A stretch of DNA of 64,000 nucleotides from Idiomarina fontislapidosi (GTDB taxonomy: Bacteria; Pseudomonadota; Gammaproteobacteria; Enterobacterales; Alteromonadaceae), in NCBI RefSeq assembly GCF_003226255.1, contig NZ_QJST01000002.1, positions 391,441 through 455,440 of the forward strand, given 5' to 3'. Shown one piece after another: positions 19,226 through 28,021 of the stretch. How positions within the stretch are numbered: the stretch's first letter is position 1; every line of letters starts with the position of its first letter. Made by a program: the position numbers and the translations under genes. The notes under the pieces are model-generated. The model saw nothing but the letters and a program-made list of their open reading frames with translations, did not search any database and was not told where the DNA came from.

Positions 19226-20386
19226 ATGCGCGTAGGCCGGTTAGTGTCGATAAGCCTGATAATTGTTGCAACCCTGACAGGGTGCGACAGACCCGATCGC
19301 GCGGCACCCGAACAATGGCAGCCGACAGATCAACAGTTACAATATGGATATCATTGGCAACGCTTTAATCAACATCTAGTTGATGATCAGTTTCGTGTAA
19401 TTGATCGCAGCACGGATGCCCTGATAACCACGTCGGAGGGTCAAGTCTACGGCATGTTGTTTAGTCTTTTCGCTAACCAGCCCGAGCACTTTTCTAAGCT
19501 TTTGACTTGGTTAGAGAACAATCTTGCCGACGGTGATCTCACTAAACAATTGCCTGCCTGGCAATGGGGGTATAATTCAACCACAGAGAGCTGGACCGTA
19601 TTAGATAGCAACTCGGCGAGTGATGTGGATATACTGCTTATTTACGCGCTTTATCACGCCGCCGAGGTGTGGCAAGAACCCGATTACCAGGTCCTAGCGA
19701 GCGCTTTATCGCAACAACTGATGCAACAGGTCGTGACCTATCAAAATGGCGAACTACTATTGCTTCCTGCACCGATTGGCTTTGCTAAGCAAGATCGCGT
19801 CACAATTAATCCCAGTTACGCGCCGTTATTTGTCCTCGACGGTTTGTACCAGCTAAGCGGTGATGCACGATGGCTTGCACTTGGTCAATCGCAGCAGCGC
19901 TTGATGCTTAAGCATAACCCAAGCGGTGTCGTTGCCGATTGGCTGACCTTGTCCTTAAGCGGTGAGGTGCTTAACGCGCAAGCAGCTCAAGGGAGTTATG
20001 ATGCCATCCGCAGTTATTATTGGTTCGCACTGGATCCTAGCCAGCGTTTATTAGAACACTATCTAACGATGGCGCATGAAAGCCAATCAAGCTCGTACCC
20101 ACCTGAAACGTTAGACTGGTTTACGGGCACGCCAACGGGAGAAGCCAATATCGGGTTTTCCGCGGCGCTGATACCCTACTTTAAAAAAACCGCACCGGTT
20201 GCCTACAGTCGAGCATTACAGCGGATCAAAGAAACCCCCGCGTCAGATTACCAGGAAAACTACTACGATCAGGTACTCATTTTATTCGGCTTAGCCCACC
20301 AACAATGTTTTGCGGTCAACGCCGATGGCACTTTGAATCTCTTCTGGGTTTCGGGGCAAGATAATAAGGCATGCTATGCGAACTAA
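19226..20386 (+). CDS. bcsZ: Endo-beta-1,4-glucanase BcsZ (GH8), predicted lipoprotein
   Basis: 386 residues. GH8 catalytic residues match E. coli BcsZ: acid Glu71 in TTSEGQVYG and base Asp258 in GSYDAIRSYYW. It trims glucan during secretion. Unusually, the signal peptide ends in a lipobox (ATLTGC, Cys20) followed by Asp-Arg-Pro. E. coli BcsZ is a soluble periplasmic enzyme, so this one may be membrane-tethered; Asp at +2 could favour inner-membrane retention. The gene starts 3 bases after bcsB and overlaps bcsC by 11 bp. Confidence 0.93.
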   Translation: MRVGRLVSISLIIVATLTGCDRPDRAAPEQWQPTDQQLQYGYHWQRFNQHLVDDQFRVIDRSTDALITTSEGQVYGMLFSLFANQPEHFSKLLTWLENNLADGDLTKQLPAWQWGYNSTTESWTVLDSNSASDVDILLIYALYHAAEVWQEPDYQVLASALSQQLMQQVVTYQNGELLLLPAPIGFAKQDRVTINPSYAPLFVLDGLYQLSGDARWLALGQSQQRLMLKHNPSGVVADWLTLSLSGEVLNAQAAQGSYDAIRSYYWFALDPSQRLLEHYLTMAHESQSSSYPPETLDWFTGTPTGEANIGFSAALIPYFKKTAPVAYSRALQRIKETPASDYQENYYDQVLILFGLAHQQCFAVNADGTLNLFWVSGQDNKACYAN

Positions 20387-22202
20387 TGTATTATTTAACC
20401 TTCTGCTAATAACCAGTTGTCAGTCGTTCGCAATGCCCTTATCAGCGCAACCGTCCGACGCTATTGACGTACTCATAAAACGGATAGAGCAAGCCGAAGC
20501 AGCAGGTCGAATATATCACAGGGATAGGCTGATCGAGCAGCTACAACGCACTGCTCCCAATCATCCTCGCGCCATTGAGTTCGAATTGGTAGAAGCACTA
20601 GCGAATAATAACATGACACTGGCAAAAACGCTGTTTGAAGCCCTTCAAACCTCGGTGCCAAACAGTATCATTACTGCACGCAATAAAGAACGTATGCAAA
20701 TCAGTCAACCGCCTTACCAATCGCTCATCGCACAAGCTCGATTAGCAATGTTGACGGGAAAGACCGAGCGCGCACGTGAGCTCTATAAACAAGTATACGA
20801 TGCGGAACCACTGCTTGAGCCTTATCGAACTGACTGGCTAAAACTAACGTCTCTCTCGCAACAAGCGTCTGCTGCCACCGACAGTATCTATCCATCAAAT
20901 CGCTCACCCGAAGTAACAGCTAAAGAGCCGCCAACAATTCCCAAAGCGCGCCTTACGCGTACGGTGACATACAGCCCCATCATTAACGGTGACTCCGCGA
21001 GTGCAAAAAGTGCAGTGACGCCTACTTCGACGCCGAGCAACGTAGACACAAGCGCCACACCATCGTCGCTGGAAAACCAAGGTCCCTACTTAACTATCGG
21101 CTTCTTGCGCAATGATAGAGACTCGGTAGCCGGCAATACCTCCTTCGCTAGCGATACCTTGTTACTTGAATACCGAAACCCAACGGAATACGGAATTTGG
21201 ACAGTTAAACTCGATGGTTTCACGACTGAGGCTGGCGAGTTTGATTTAAGCAATACCTTTCAGAAAGACCGATTTGGCACCGGGTTGCTGTGCCAGACGG
21301 ACGCTTGTAACCAAGGTCTTTTAGACAACTTAACTGAGGGTGGCGCCTCGTTGGGCGTTGCCTTTGATAACGATATTTGGCACGTTGATTTGGGCGTAAG
21401 TCCTATCGGTTTTGATAAAAAGGAGTTACTCGGCGGTCTCGAGTACAGTGGTGATTTGGGTGAGTTTGGCTGGGGATTGGGCATCGAGCGGCGCATCGAA
21501 ACCACCTCGATATTAACTTTCTCCGGTCAGAAAGACCCATTTTCATCACGCCGTTGGGGACCGGTCGTGCGACAAGGCATCGGCGGTAGTCTCAACTGGG
21601 ACCAAGGCGGGCTGATGGGCTGGTGGTCTAATTTTGGAGTGAACCACTACTCGGGTCGGAATGTTGATGATAATAAACAATGGTATGCCTATACCGGCGT
21701 CTACTTTCGCATCATTGATACTGAAGCTTTTGCGTTTACCTCAGGGCTCACCGCATTAAGCTGGGGGTTCGATAAAAACCGGGGCGAAACGACCTTTGGT
21801 CATGGTGGCTATTACAGTCCTGCGCACTATGCTTCGTTGAGTCTACCCTTAGAATTTTTTGGTCGCATCGATCGCTTTTCGTATATTCTGAGAGCATCAT
21901 TTGGCGAATCGACAAGTCGTTTGGATGATGCAGCGTTCTATCCAACCTCCGCTGAATTACAGCAGCTGGCAGGCAACCCAATACATATAGGTAACCCCGA
22001 TGGGGGTGGATTTGGGCGTAGCTTTCGCGCGGCATTTGAGTATCGTATCAGCCCCCACTGGAGCATCGGTTTAAACACCCAGATTGAACGTTCTGAGTTC
22101 TATACCCCCAATAACTATCAACTGTATTTTCGCTATCACTTCGACGGGGATGGCAATGCATTCCGCCCACCGAATCCGCCCTCGCGTTATGTCGACTTTT
22201 AG
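20376..22202 (+). CDS. bcsC: Cellulose export outer-membrane protein BcsC, short form
   Basis: 608 residues, against about 1,150 in E. coli. The N-terminal region has a signal peptide (with a possible lipobox-like ITSC, Cys15) and only a few TPR-like helices (about 25-165: GRIYHRDRLIEQL, AMLTGKTERARELYKQVY). A Ser/Thr/Pro-rich linker (about 170-235) leads to the BcsC C-terminal barrel domain (about 236-608), rich in alternating aromatic strands and ending in the aromatic residue of YVDF. The barrel is the outer-membrane exit pore, while the TPR solenoid normally spans the periplasm. No frameshift is visible, so the short form looks genuine. It is the last gene of the unit and convergent with feoB. 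Confidence 0.85.
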   Translation: MRTNVLFNLLLITSCQSFAMPLSAQPSDAIDVLIKRIEQAEAAGRIYHRDRLIEQLQRTAPNHPRAIEFELVEALANNNMTLAKTLFEALQTSVPNSIITARNKERMQISQPPYQSLIAQARLAMLTGKTERARELYKQVYDAEPLLEPYRTDWLKLTSLSQQASAATDSIYPSNRSPEVTAKEPPTIPKARLTRTVTYSPIINGDSASAKSAVTPTSTPSNVDTSATPSSLENQGPYLTIGFLRNDRDSVAGNTSFASDTLLLEYRNPTEYGIWTVKLDGFTTEAGEFDLSNTFQKDRFGTGLLCQTDACNQGLLDNLTEGGASLGVAFDNDIWHVDLGVSPIGFDKKELLGGLEYSGDLGEFGWGLGIERRIETTSILTFSGQKDPFSSRRWGPVVRQGIGGSLNWDQGGLMGWWSNFGVNHYSGRNVDDNKQWYAYTGVYFRIIDTEAFAFTSGLTALSWGFDKNRGETTFGHGGYYSPAHYASLSLPLEFFGRIDRFSYILRASFGESTSRLDDAAFYPTSAELQQLAGNPIHIGNPDGGGFGRSFRAAFEYRISPHWSIGLNTQIERSEFYTPNNYQLYFRYHFDGDGNAFRPPNPPSRYVDF

Positions 22203-22208
22203 TCACAG

Positions 22209-24026
22209 TTAAATGATGTGGGCTGCAAGCGCAGCGATACAATAAGCCAGTACCCCGTAGCCCACATACAACCCCCACGCGATACGACTTTTGCCGGTTT
22301 CCGCTCGCAGCATGGCAACGGTGGCAACACATTGTAAAGCAACCACGTAAAACAGGAGCAAACCGATACCTGCCCCCAAGCTAAGACCATCTGCCTGAAT
22401 TTGCGCAGCAAGACCAGCAATGTTCTCCTCGGCACCCGACATTCCAAACATGGTGCCTAAGGCGCCGACAAACACCTCGCGCGCCAAAAAAGACATCATA
22501 ATCGCAACACCATAACGCCAATCGAGCCCCAAGGGTTCAAATATCGGCTCAATAAAGTGACCGATCTTGCCCAGAAGCGAGTGCTCTAAGCCGGCACCTT
22601 GTGGGAAGTAACCTAACGTCCACAAACATAATGACACGATGAAGATCACTGGCGCAGCGCGTTTAATAAACTGAACACCGCTGTTCAACACCCGTTGCAA
22701 CAACGGTTTCCAATGCGGCAAACGGTATGATGGAAGTTCAAGTATGAACGGCATATCGTTAAGCTCGTGGCGCTTTCGCGTAAACAGATTCATTAACGTA
22801 CTCACCACCAGTGCCATCACAATACCAAAGAAATAAAGCCCAAAAAACGCCGCCCCTTGCAGATCGAATACGCCCAAAAACGTCGCATCGCTGGGAATCA
22901 ATACCGCAACCAATAACGCGTAAACAGGTAATCGTGCTGAGCAAGACATCAATGGAATGGTCAACATGGTGATCAAGCGTTTGCGCGGTGACTCGATAGT
23001 GCGGGCTGCCATAATTGCGGGTATAGCACAGGCGTGACCGGATAAATAAGGAATAAAACTGCGCCCCGACAAGCCGAATAAGCTCAATGGCTTATGACAA
23101 ATCAGAGCGGCTCTTGCCAAGTAACCACTGTCTTCTAAAATACCAATAATCAACGTGAGTACCATGATCTGAGGCACGAACACCAAAAATGCGCCGACCC
23201 CACCAAAAATCGCATCATTAAGAAAATCCGCTGCCATACCGGCGCCTAGCCAACCAGTAACGGTACTGGCGATCCATCCTATCGCAGCTTCGGTGCCATC
23301 CATCAGTGGCTGTGCCCAAGTAAATATGCTCTGAAATAGAAAAAACATGATCCCCAAAAAGGCGACACCGCCGAGCACATTGTTGAGCAAAAAGCGGTCA
23401 ATACGATTCTGATTTTTTAGCACCACATCGGAGCGAATTCCGTACGCAGCATTCAGTTGTCGCGCACGCTCAATAAATTTTGTTTGTTCACCCAGTTGGA
23501 TAGTTAATGCATCGGGAACCGTCGTTTGCGCCACTAACTCAGGCAATGCGTTTTTAAACTCGGATACGCCCTGTAAGGTTTTAGCCGAGAGCGCGTACAC
23601 AGGCGCGCCAAGTTCCGCCTGCAGTGCATCGGCATCAATTTGCAAACCGTAGCGCTCAACCTCGTCGATCATATTGAGCACAAACACCACGGCTTTATTA
23701 TTTCTCCGCGCCAGCGCCTGAACCTGGAGTGCGAATACTAAACTACGCTCCAACCGTGCCGCATCAAGTACGCAGACAACAAGTTTAGTTTCATGATCAT
23801 CAACCGCTAAGTTGAGCTTTTCGACAGCAATTTCTTCATCTTTGGAAAGACTATGGAGCGAGTACGTCCCCGGGAAATCAACAACTTCAAACTGGTTAAA
23901 TTGGCCCGTTTTAAGTTCAACGGTGACGCCAGGAAAATTAGCGACTTTTTGTCGTAACCCAGTTAATTGATTGAACAACAAGCTCTTACCACAGTTGGGT
24001 TTCCCCACTAAGACAATGCGTTCCAT
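22209..24026 (-). CDS. feoB: Ferrous iron transporter FeoB
   Basis: 605 residues from ATG 24026, chosen over a TTG two codons upstream. The N-terminal G domain shows G1 GKPNCGKS, G3 in VVDFPGTYSL and G4-like NMID (in VLNMIDEVER). Membrane-spanning Gate domains contain the conserved Cys (SCSARLPVY). It is shorter than E. coli FeoB (773) but within the family's range. FeoB moves Fe2+ across the inner membrane. feoA lies 29 bp upstream, and no feoC follows. Only 6 bp separate it from convergent bcsC. Confidence 0.95.
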   Translation of the reverse strand: MERIVLVGKPNCGKSLLFNQLTGLRQKVANFPGVTVELKTGQFNQFEVVDFPGTYSLHSLSKDEEIAVEKLNLAVDDHETKLVVCVLDAARLERSLVFALQVQALARRNNKAVVFVLNMIDEVERYGLQIDADALQAELGAPVYALSAKTLQGVSEFKNALPELVAQTTVPDALTIQLGEQTKFIERARQLNAAYGIRSDVVLKNQNRIDRFLLNNVLGGVAFLGIMFFLFQSIFTWAQPLMDGTEAAIGWIASTVTGWLGAGMAADFLNDAIFGGVGAFLVFVPQIMVLTLIIGILEDSGYLARAALICHKPLSLFGLSGRSFIPYLSGHACAIPAIMAARTIESPRKRLITMLTIPLMSCSARLPVYALLVAVLIPSDATFLGVFDLQGAAFFGLYFFGIVMALVVSTLMNLFTRKRHELNDMPFILELPSYRLPHWKPLLQRVLNSGVQFIKRAAPVIFIVSLCLWTLGYFPQGAGLEHSLLGKIGHFIEPIFEPLGLDWRYGVAIMMSFLAREVFVGALGTMFGMSGAEENIAGLAAQIQADGLSLGAGIGLLLFYVVALQCVATVAMLRAETGKSRIAWGLYVGYGVLAYCIAALAAHII

Positions 24027-24055
24027 ATACAACCCAAATTGTTAAAAGAAAAGGC

Positions 24056-24292
24056 TTAAGACGCGAGGGCGAGGTTAATTTTATCGGCAACCGACTGTTC
24101 TAATGAGTACACGCAGTCGCCTATCTGCACGACAAGCGGACCTTTAAAGGGTGAACGGCGAATACAAAGGACGCACTGCCCCTCACTAAATCCCATTTCT
24201 TCTAAACGGCTAATAACCGAAGTCGTCAGTTGTGTATCGATGGTATCCACCACTGCGGACTGATTCGCTGCTAAATCCCAAAGTGTTTTCAT
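24056..24292 (-). CDS. feoA: FeoA ferrous iron transport accessory protein
   Basis: 78 residues from ATG 24292, preceded by a strong GGGAGGA site; a longer reading from 24385 has no such support. SH3-like fold signatures are VISRLEEMGFSEGQCV and a final VADKINL segment. FeoA binds FeoB and is needed for iron uptake. It forms a two-gene operon with feoB. A Fur-like site lies immediately upstream. Confidence 0.88.
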   Translation of the reverse strand: MKTLWDLAANQSAVVDTIDTQLTTSVISRLEEMGFSEGQCVLCIRRSPFKGPLVVQIGDCVYSLEQSVADKINLALAS

Positions 24293-24303
24293 GCGTCCTC
24301 CCG

Positions 24304-24320
24304 AATGAGAACTATTATCA
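24304..24320. promoter_or_regulatory. Fur-like site upstream of feoAB
   Basis: AATGAGAACTATTATCA is close to the usual gammaproteobacterial Fur site pattern (AATGAGAA-T-ATTATCA, one mismatch). It sits 12 bases upstream of the feoA start codon, directly next to the ribosome site. Iron-dependent repression of feoAB is well known. The short distance implies that the site covers the transcription start or the early leader. Confidence 0.55.
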
Positions 24321-24464
24321 TAAATATTAAGATTATCTTCAATAGATTGCTTGATCCAAAGCAAGTTCCTGCCTAATGTGGGCAAACTCAGTCTACGTAG
24401 GGCTTATAAGCTCAGTCGTAAAGCCAAACGTACAACTTAGCACGCTAACTAATTGGAGTGTCAC

Positions 24465-25406
24465 ATGAAAGGTGTAGTGCTTGATGCAGCCAGTCTGGGC
24501 CAAGATGTGGATTGGCAACCTATTGCAGAACAACTCAGCGACTGGCAGGTGTTTAACGAAACATCGCCGGAACAATGTGCTGAACGAATAAAAGATGTCG
24601 ATATTGTCTTTAGTAATAAAGTTGTACTCGATAGCAAAGCGCTACAATCAGCTACACGGCTCAAGTGGATAGGCATTTTAGCGACAGGTACGAATAACGT
24701 TGACCATGTTGCAGCGCAGTCGCACAACATTAAAGTCGCCAATGTCGAGGCCTATGGCACAGCCAGCGTTGCACAACACACACTCTCCCTGATGTTAAAT
24801 CTTGCAACTCAAGCAGTTCGTTACCAGCAGCGTGTAGCAAGTGGTGCATGGCAAACCGCCGCTCGATTTTGTTTAGACGACTTCCCTGTCGTGCAACTCG
24901 CAGGTAAACATTTAGTGATTGTTGGTCACGGTGAACTCGGGCAAGCCGTCGAATCGCTCGCTAAGGCTTTCGGTATGCGAGTGACCATCGCCGCTCGTCC
25001 CGGTAAAGCGGATGACCCACGACCGAGTCTCAACGCCTTACTGCCTAGCGCCGACGTTATTTCATTCCACTGTCCATTGACTGAGGACACACGCGACTTA
25101 CTCAGTGTTGATAACCTGAAATACTGCAAACCCAGTGCGTTAATCGTGAACGCGGCGCGTGGCGGTATCGTTAATGAAAGTGACGCTGTTGCAGCGTTGC
25201 GACGTGGCGATATTGGAGGACTCGCTGTCGATGTGTTATCCGAGGAACCACCGCGCAATGGCAACCCGATACTGGATGCCATCGACGAGCCACTCAATTT
25301 AGTCGTTACTCCACATAGTGCGTGGTTAGCACCCGAGGCAAGACAAGCCATCATTGATATCAGCGCAACCAACCTGCGCACATTTATTCACGACGTGGGA
25401 CAGTAA
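24465..25406 (+). CDS. D-2-hydroxyacid dehydrogenase (HprA-like)
   Basis: 313 residues from ATG 24465, with TTGGAG upstream. Cofactor loop VIVGHGELGQ (151-160). Catalytic Arg232 (NAARGG), Glu261 (LSEEPP) and His284 (VTPHSAW) are all present. AARPGKAD after the second Rossmann strand suggests NADP use. The family reduces hydroxypyruvate, glyoxylate or other 2-oxoacids. The 3' end overlaps the convergent DUF6436 gene by 19 bp. Confidence 0.9.
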   Translation: MKGVVLDAASLGQDVDWQPIAEQLSDWQVFNETSPEQCAERIKDVDIVFSNKVVLDSKALQSATRLKWIGILATGTNNVDHVAAQSHNIKVANVEAYGTASVAQHTLSLMLNLATQAVRYQQRVASGAWQTAARFCLDDFPVVQLAGKHLVIVGHGELGQAVESLAKAFGMRVTIAARPGKADDPRPSLNALLPSADVISFHCPLTEDTRDLLSVDNLKYCKPSALIVNAARGGIVNESDAVAALRRGDIGGLAVDVLSEEPPRNGNPILDAIDEPLNLVVTPHSAWLAPEARQAIIDISATNLRTFIHDVGQ

Positions 25407-25936
25407 CAGCCTCGAGCAACCGTATTGACCCAGCCGGCATCCATGTCGCTGACGCGTGTACTGACGTGATCAATGAGCGGTTCAATGAAGCTGCTCTCAG
25501 TATTGCAAAAGGCACCGTCAGCGTAGGGCCCCAGATATATGAGCTCACCATCAGCATCAAATAGAATAACTGCCGGTGTTGCCGGCAGCCAATCTTTTAA
25601 GCCGGGTAACTCGGCGAGCGAAAGCGTTACATTGGCACCCTCGTTGGCTGTTACTCTGCGCATCACGACCTGCTTGTGCGCCTGAGTACGCCAGTTACAT
25701 GCACACGTTGCATCCATCACATGAAAAACGCGCGATTCAGTTGGGTAGCCTTGCTTATTTAACCATTGCCCTAAGCGTTTGCCTACCTGCCCTTCTGTCA
25801 GCTGTGCTTGCAACGCGCCTGATTTATCAAACCAAGTCAGTGGCTGGTAAAGTAAATACGTACTCAGCGCGACCACAACGAGAAGCGCACATAGGGCGAT
25901 AGCAACAAGTTTCCGGAGTCGTTTATCCACACTCAT
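25388..25936 (-). CDS. DUF6436-type membrane-anchored thioredoxin-fold protein
   Basis: 182 residues from ATG 25936, which gives a basic start and one membrane helix (about 9-30). The periplasmic part has a CAC motif (Cys78-Ala-Cys80 in ATCACNWR) where thioredoxins have CxxC, then strands TPAVILFDADGELIYLGPY typical of thioredoxin-fold proteins, and a C-terminal ARGCYCPTS with another CxC. A redox or metal-binding role is possible, but the function is unknown. The reading upstream of 25936 has no signal-like start and is rejected. Confidence 0.65.
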   Translation of the reverse strand: MSVDKRLRKLVAIALCALLVVVALSTYLLYQPLTWFDKSGALQAQLTEGQVGKRLGQWLNKQGYPTESRVFHVMDATCACNWRTQAHKQVVMRRVTANEGANVTLSLAELPGLKDWLPATPAVILFDADGELIYLGPYADGAFCNTESSFIEPLIDHVSTRVSDMDAGWVNTVARGCYCPTS

Positions 25937-26049
25937 GTGCCTACACGTAAAATGAGTGCATAGTTTGGCATAACTTGGACTTATCGCGAAGCGCTTACAT
26001 GTATTATAGTTGTAGTGCTTATCACAAAAATTTAACAAGGAACTCAGTT

Positions 26050-26526
26050 ATGAACGCACTCAAGTGGGGTATCATTTTTAGTATTGCAATGCTGCTATGG
26101 CTCACTGTTGAGCGTATTGCAGGCCTGCATCACCAAAATATCGAGTATCATTTTTTTCTGACTAATATTTTTGCCATTATCGCCATTGCAATTTATGTGT
26201 TAGCGCTACGCGATAAGAAACGCAACTTACCCGATCAACAAATGAGCTGGCTCACGGGCTTTATTAGCGGCGTTAAACTCACCCTTGTGATTGCCATACT
26301 GGCACCCTTAGTGCAGTTAATCTTTCATACCACGATATCACCCGAGTTTTTTGACAACATGCGTCATCACGCAGTCGCCTCAGGCATGATGAGTGATATG
26401 AGAGCTGAGGAGTATTTTACGCTGACCGCTTACATCTTTCAGTCGATTGTAGGGGCTATCGGATTAGGTCTGATTACCAGTGCGGTCGTAGCGTTCTTTC
26501 TACGCTCAAAAACGACTCAAAGCTAG
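26050..26526 (+). CDS. DUF4199-like four-helix membrane protein
   Basis: 158 residues from ATG 26050, with AAGGAAC upstream. Four hydrophobic segments (about 5-22, 35-52, 70-97 and 128-152) and the middle sequence FHTTISPEFFDN resemble DUF4199 proteins of Bacteroidetes and gammaproteobacteria. No enzymatic motif is seen and the function is unknown. It is monocistronic, starting 113 bp after the divergent DUF6436 gene. Confidence 0.65.
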   Translation: MNALKWGIIFSIAMLLWLTVERIAGLHHQNIEYHFFLTNIFAIIAIAIYVLALRDKKRNLPDQQMSWLTGFISGVKLTLVIAILAPLVQLIFHTTISPEFFDNMRHHAVASGMMSDMRAEEYFTLTAYIFQSIVGAIGLGLITSAVVAFFLRSKTTQS

Positions 26527-26649
26527 AAACTAAATCGTCAAAAAAGCGTCTTATCTCTGACAAATAAATCTGCCATCGTTACGGGTCTGTTGATCCTTTA
26601 GGGCTCAGGCGCGTAACCATAGCTCAGTTGTAATGCAGTAGAGGTTAAG

Positions 26650-26880
26650 ATGTCATCTATTAAATCATCATTTGTCGCTAAAGACTTTGCACGGCGTGTG
26701 AAGCAACGTCGGAAAACACTGATGCTTCCGATGACTCAACTCGCAAAAAAACTCGGCGTCAGTGAGCCAGAATACAACCAAATTGAGTCGGGTGATCGAC
26801 CGCCTTCGCGCAAACTACTCACACAAATTTCGATAGAGCTTCGCACCTCCGAAAAATGGCTGATTGAAGGTGGTTATTGA
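26650..26880 (+). CDS. Small XRE-family helix-turn-helix protein
   Basis: 76 residues consisting of little more than one HTH_3 domain: LAKKLGVSEPEYNQIESGDRPPS is the recognition region, followed by the closing helices. AGAGG precedes the ATG. No partner toxin is adjacent, so an antitoxin role has no support. It could be a stand-alone repressor. Confidence 0.75.
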   Translation: MSSIKSSFVAKDFARRVKQRRKTLMLPMTQLAKKLGVSEPEYNQIESGDRPPSRKLLTQISIELRTSEKWLIEGGY

Positions 26881-27014
26881 GCACGCTAGCAAGCGGCTCT
26901 AGCCAACTAATAATAAAAATAACAGCACCGGATTAATCGATATTATGTAATATCTTTTAGTTCGCTTTACCCGTAAAATCATTCATATTATTTTTCATTT
27001 CCAAAATTCGCTTA

Positions 27015-27431
27015 ATGCTTACTGGTTACCTGTCGCTGTTTTTTTCTTCGCTCATTGCCTCAACGTTATTTCCCATGGGTTCCGAATTGGTGCTTATTGG
27101 TTTAATAAAAAATGGTTGGCCTATTGTTGAAACAGTTGCTGTTGCGTCGGTGGGCAATGTGCTTGGTTCAGTTATTAATTTCGGAATCGGTTACTTACTT
27201 CATAAAGGCTTTATGAAGAGTCGCTTAAATCACTATAAAGCAAATTTAATAAGGGCTGAGGAGCTATTTAATAAATTTGGTCGTTGGACGCTACTTTTTG
27301 CATGGCTACCGATTATTGGTGATCCATTAACACTGTTTGCTGGTTTATCTAGGGTTAATTTTGGTTTATTTTTGCTTTTAGTATCGATTGGAAAAGTGGC
27401 TCGTTATGCAGTGATAGCCACCAGTGTTTAA
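27015..27431 (+). CDS. YqaA/DedA-like small membrane protein (VTT domain)
   Basis: 138 residues. The N-terminal FPMGSELVLIGLIKNGWP and the later GRWTLLFAWLPIIGDPLTLFAG match YqaA-type SNARE-associated (VTT) proteins: a re-entrant loop with Gly-Ser-Glu and a second loop with Pro/Gly-Asp-Pro. DedA relatives scramble or flip lipids in the membrane. The ATG has no obvious ribosome site. The H-NOX gene begins 9 bp after the stop, so the two may be cotranscribed. Confidence 0.8.
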   Translation: MLTGYLSLFFSSLIASTLFPMGSELVLIGLIKNGWPIVETVAVASVGNVLGSVINFGIGYLLHKGFMKSRLNHYKANLIRAEELFNKFGRWTLLFAWLPIIGDPLTLFAGLSRVNFGLFLLLVSIGKVARYAVIATSV

Positions 27432-27439
27432 GGATAATA

Positions 27440-28021
27440 ATGATAGGCATCATTCAGCAAGTATTATTGGAGTTACTCGATCAACACGGCGGCAATGAAC
27501 TTAAACAGCGTGTTCTCAAAGCAGCCAATGTAGATCCTTCGATCAACTATCGTATTGATAAAAACTACAGTGATGACGAGTGTCTTCGATTAATTAATGC
27601 TGCGGTAATAGAAACAGGCTTATCCGAAACAACTGTTTACCAACATTATGCCACCGCGTTTTTAAAAAAGGCGCAGGCACTTTTCCCCCGATTTTTCGAA
27701 ATCGCAGATGATTCCGAAGGGTTTCTTCTGCGCCAAGCACGCATTCACGCTGTTATGGCATCAGGACTAAAAAGGCAGGATGAGCGCCAGCACGTAAACG
27801 ACAAGTTCACAGCAACATCGATTGAGCCTGGCAAGGTGCGCGTTATTTATCGTTCAGCCAATGGACTTTGCCGACTCTATCAAGCACTCGCGTTTGAAGT
27901 CGCCGCATTGTATGACGATGAAATTGAATTCGAGGAGCCCTGTTGCATGCATCAAGGTGCGGTGCATTGTGAGTTCCTCATCTCTTGGCCCAATAAACGT
28001 CAGGAGGTCGCCTGTGACTGA
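27440..28021 (+). CDS. Heme NO-binding (H-NOX/HNOB) domain protein, atypical
   Basis: 193 residues, the normal length of stand-alone H-NOX. N-terminal MIGIIQQVLLELLDQHGG, the candidate proximal His103 in RQARIHAVM, and the C-terminal EEPCCMHQGAVHCEFLISW block match the HNOB family. The YxSxR heme-propionate motif is altered: Tyr137 and Ser139 are kept, but the Arg is Asn141 (YRSANGLC). H-NOX proteins sense NO (or O2) and often regulate a c-di-GMP enzyme encoded next door. Here the next gene is a PAS-EAL protein that overlaps it by 8 bp. Heme binding needs a direct test because of the Arg loss. Confidence 0.8.
   Translation: MIGIIQQVLLELLDQHGGNELKQRVLKAANVDPSINYRIDKNYSDDECLRLINAAVIETGLSETTVYQHYATAFLKKAQALFPRFFEIADDSEGFLLRQARIHAVMASGLKRQDERQHVNDKFTATSIEPGKVRVIYRSANGLCRLYQALAFEVAALYDDEIEFEEPCCMHQGAVHCEFLISWPNKRQEVACD

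Noticed and set aside
26612..26645. A tRNA-like D-arm phrase (ATAGCTCAGTTG) before the small XRE gene.
   Set aside because: No matching acceptor stem, anticodon arm or T-arm surrounds it, so it is not a tRNA.
26650..26880. Small HTH gene as the antitoxin of a toxin-antitoxin pair.
   Set aside because: No small toxin-like gene is adjacent on either side.
27822..28013. An extension of the PAS-EAL gene into the H-NOX gene.
   Set aside because: GTG 28014 has a near-perfect AGGAGG site, and the extension is out-of-frame H-NOX DNA.
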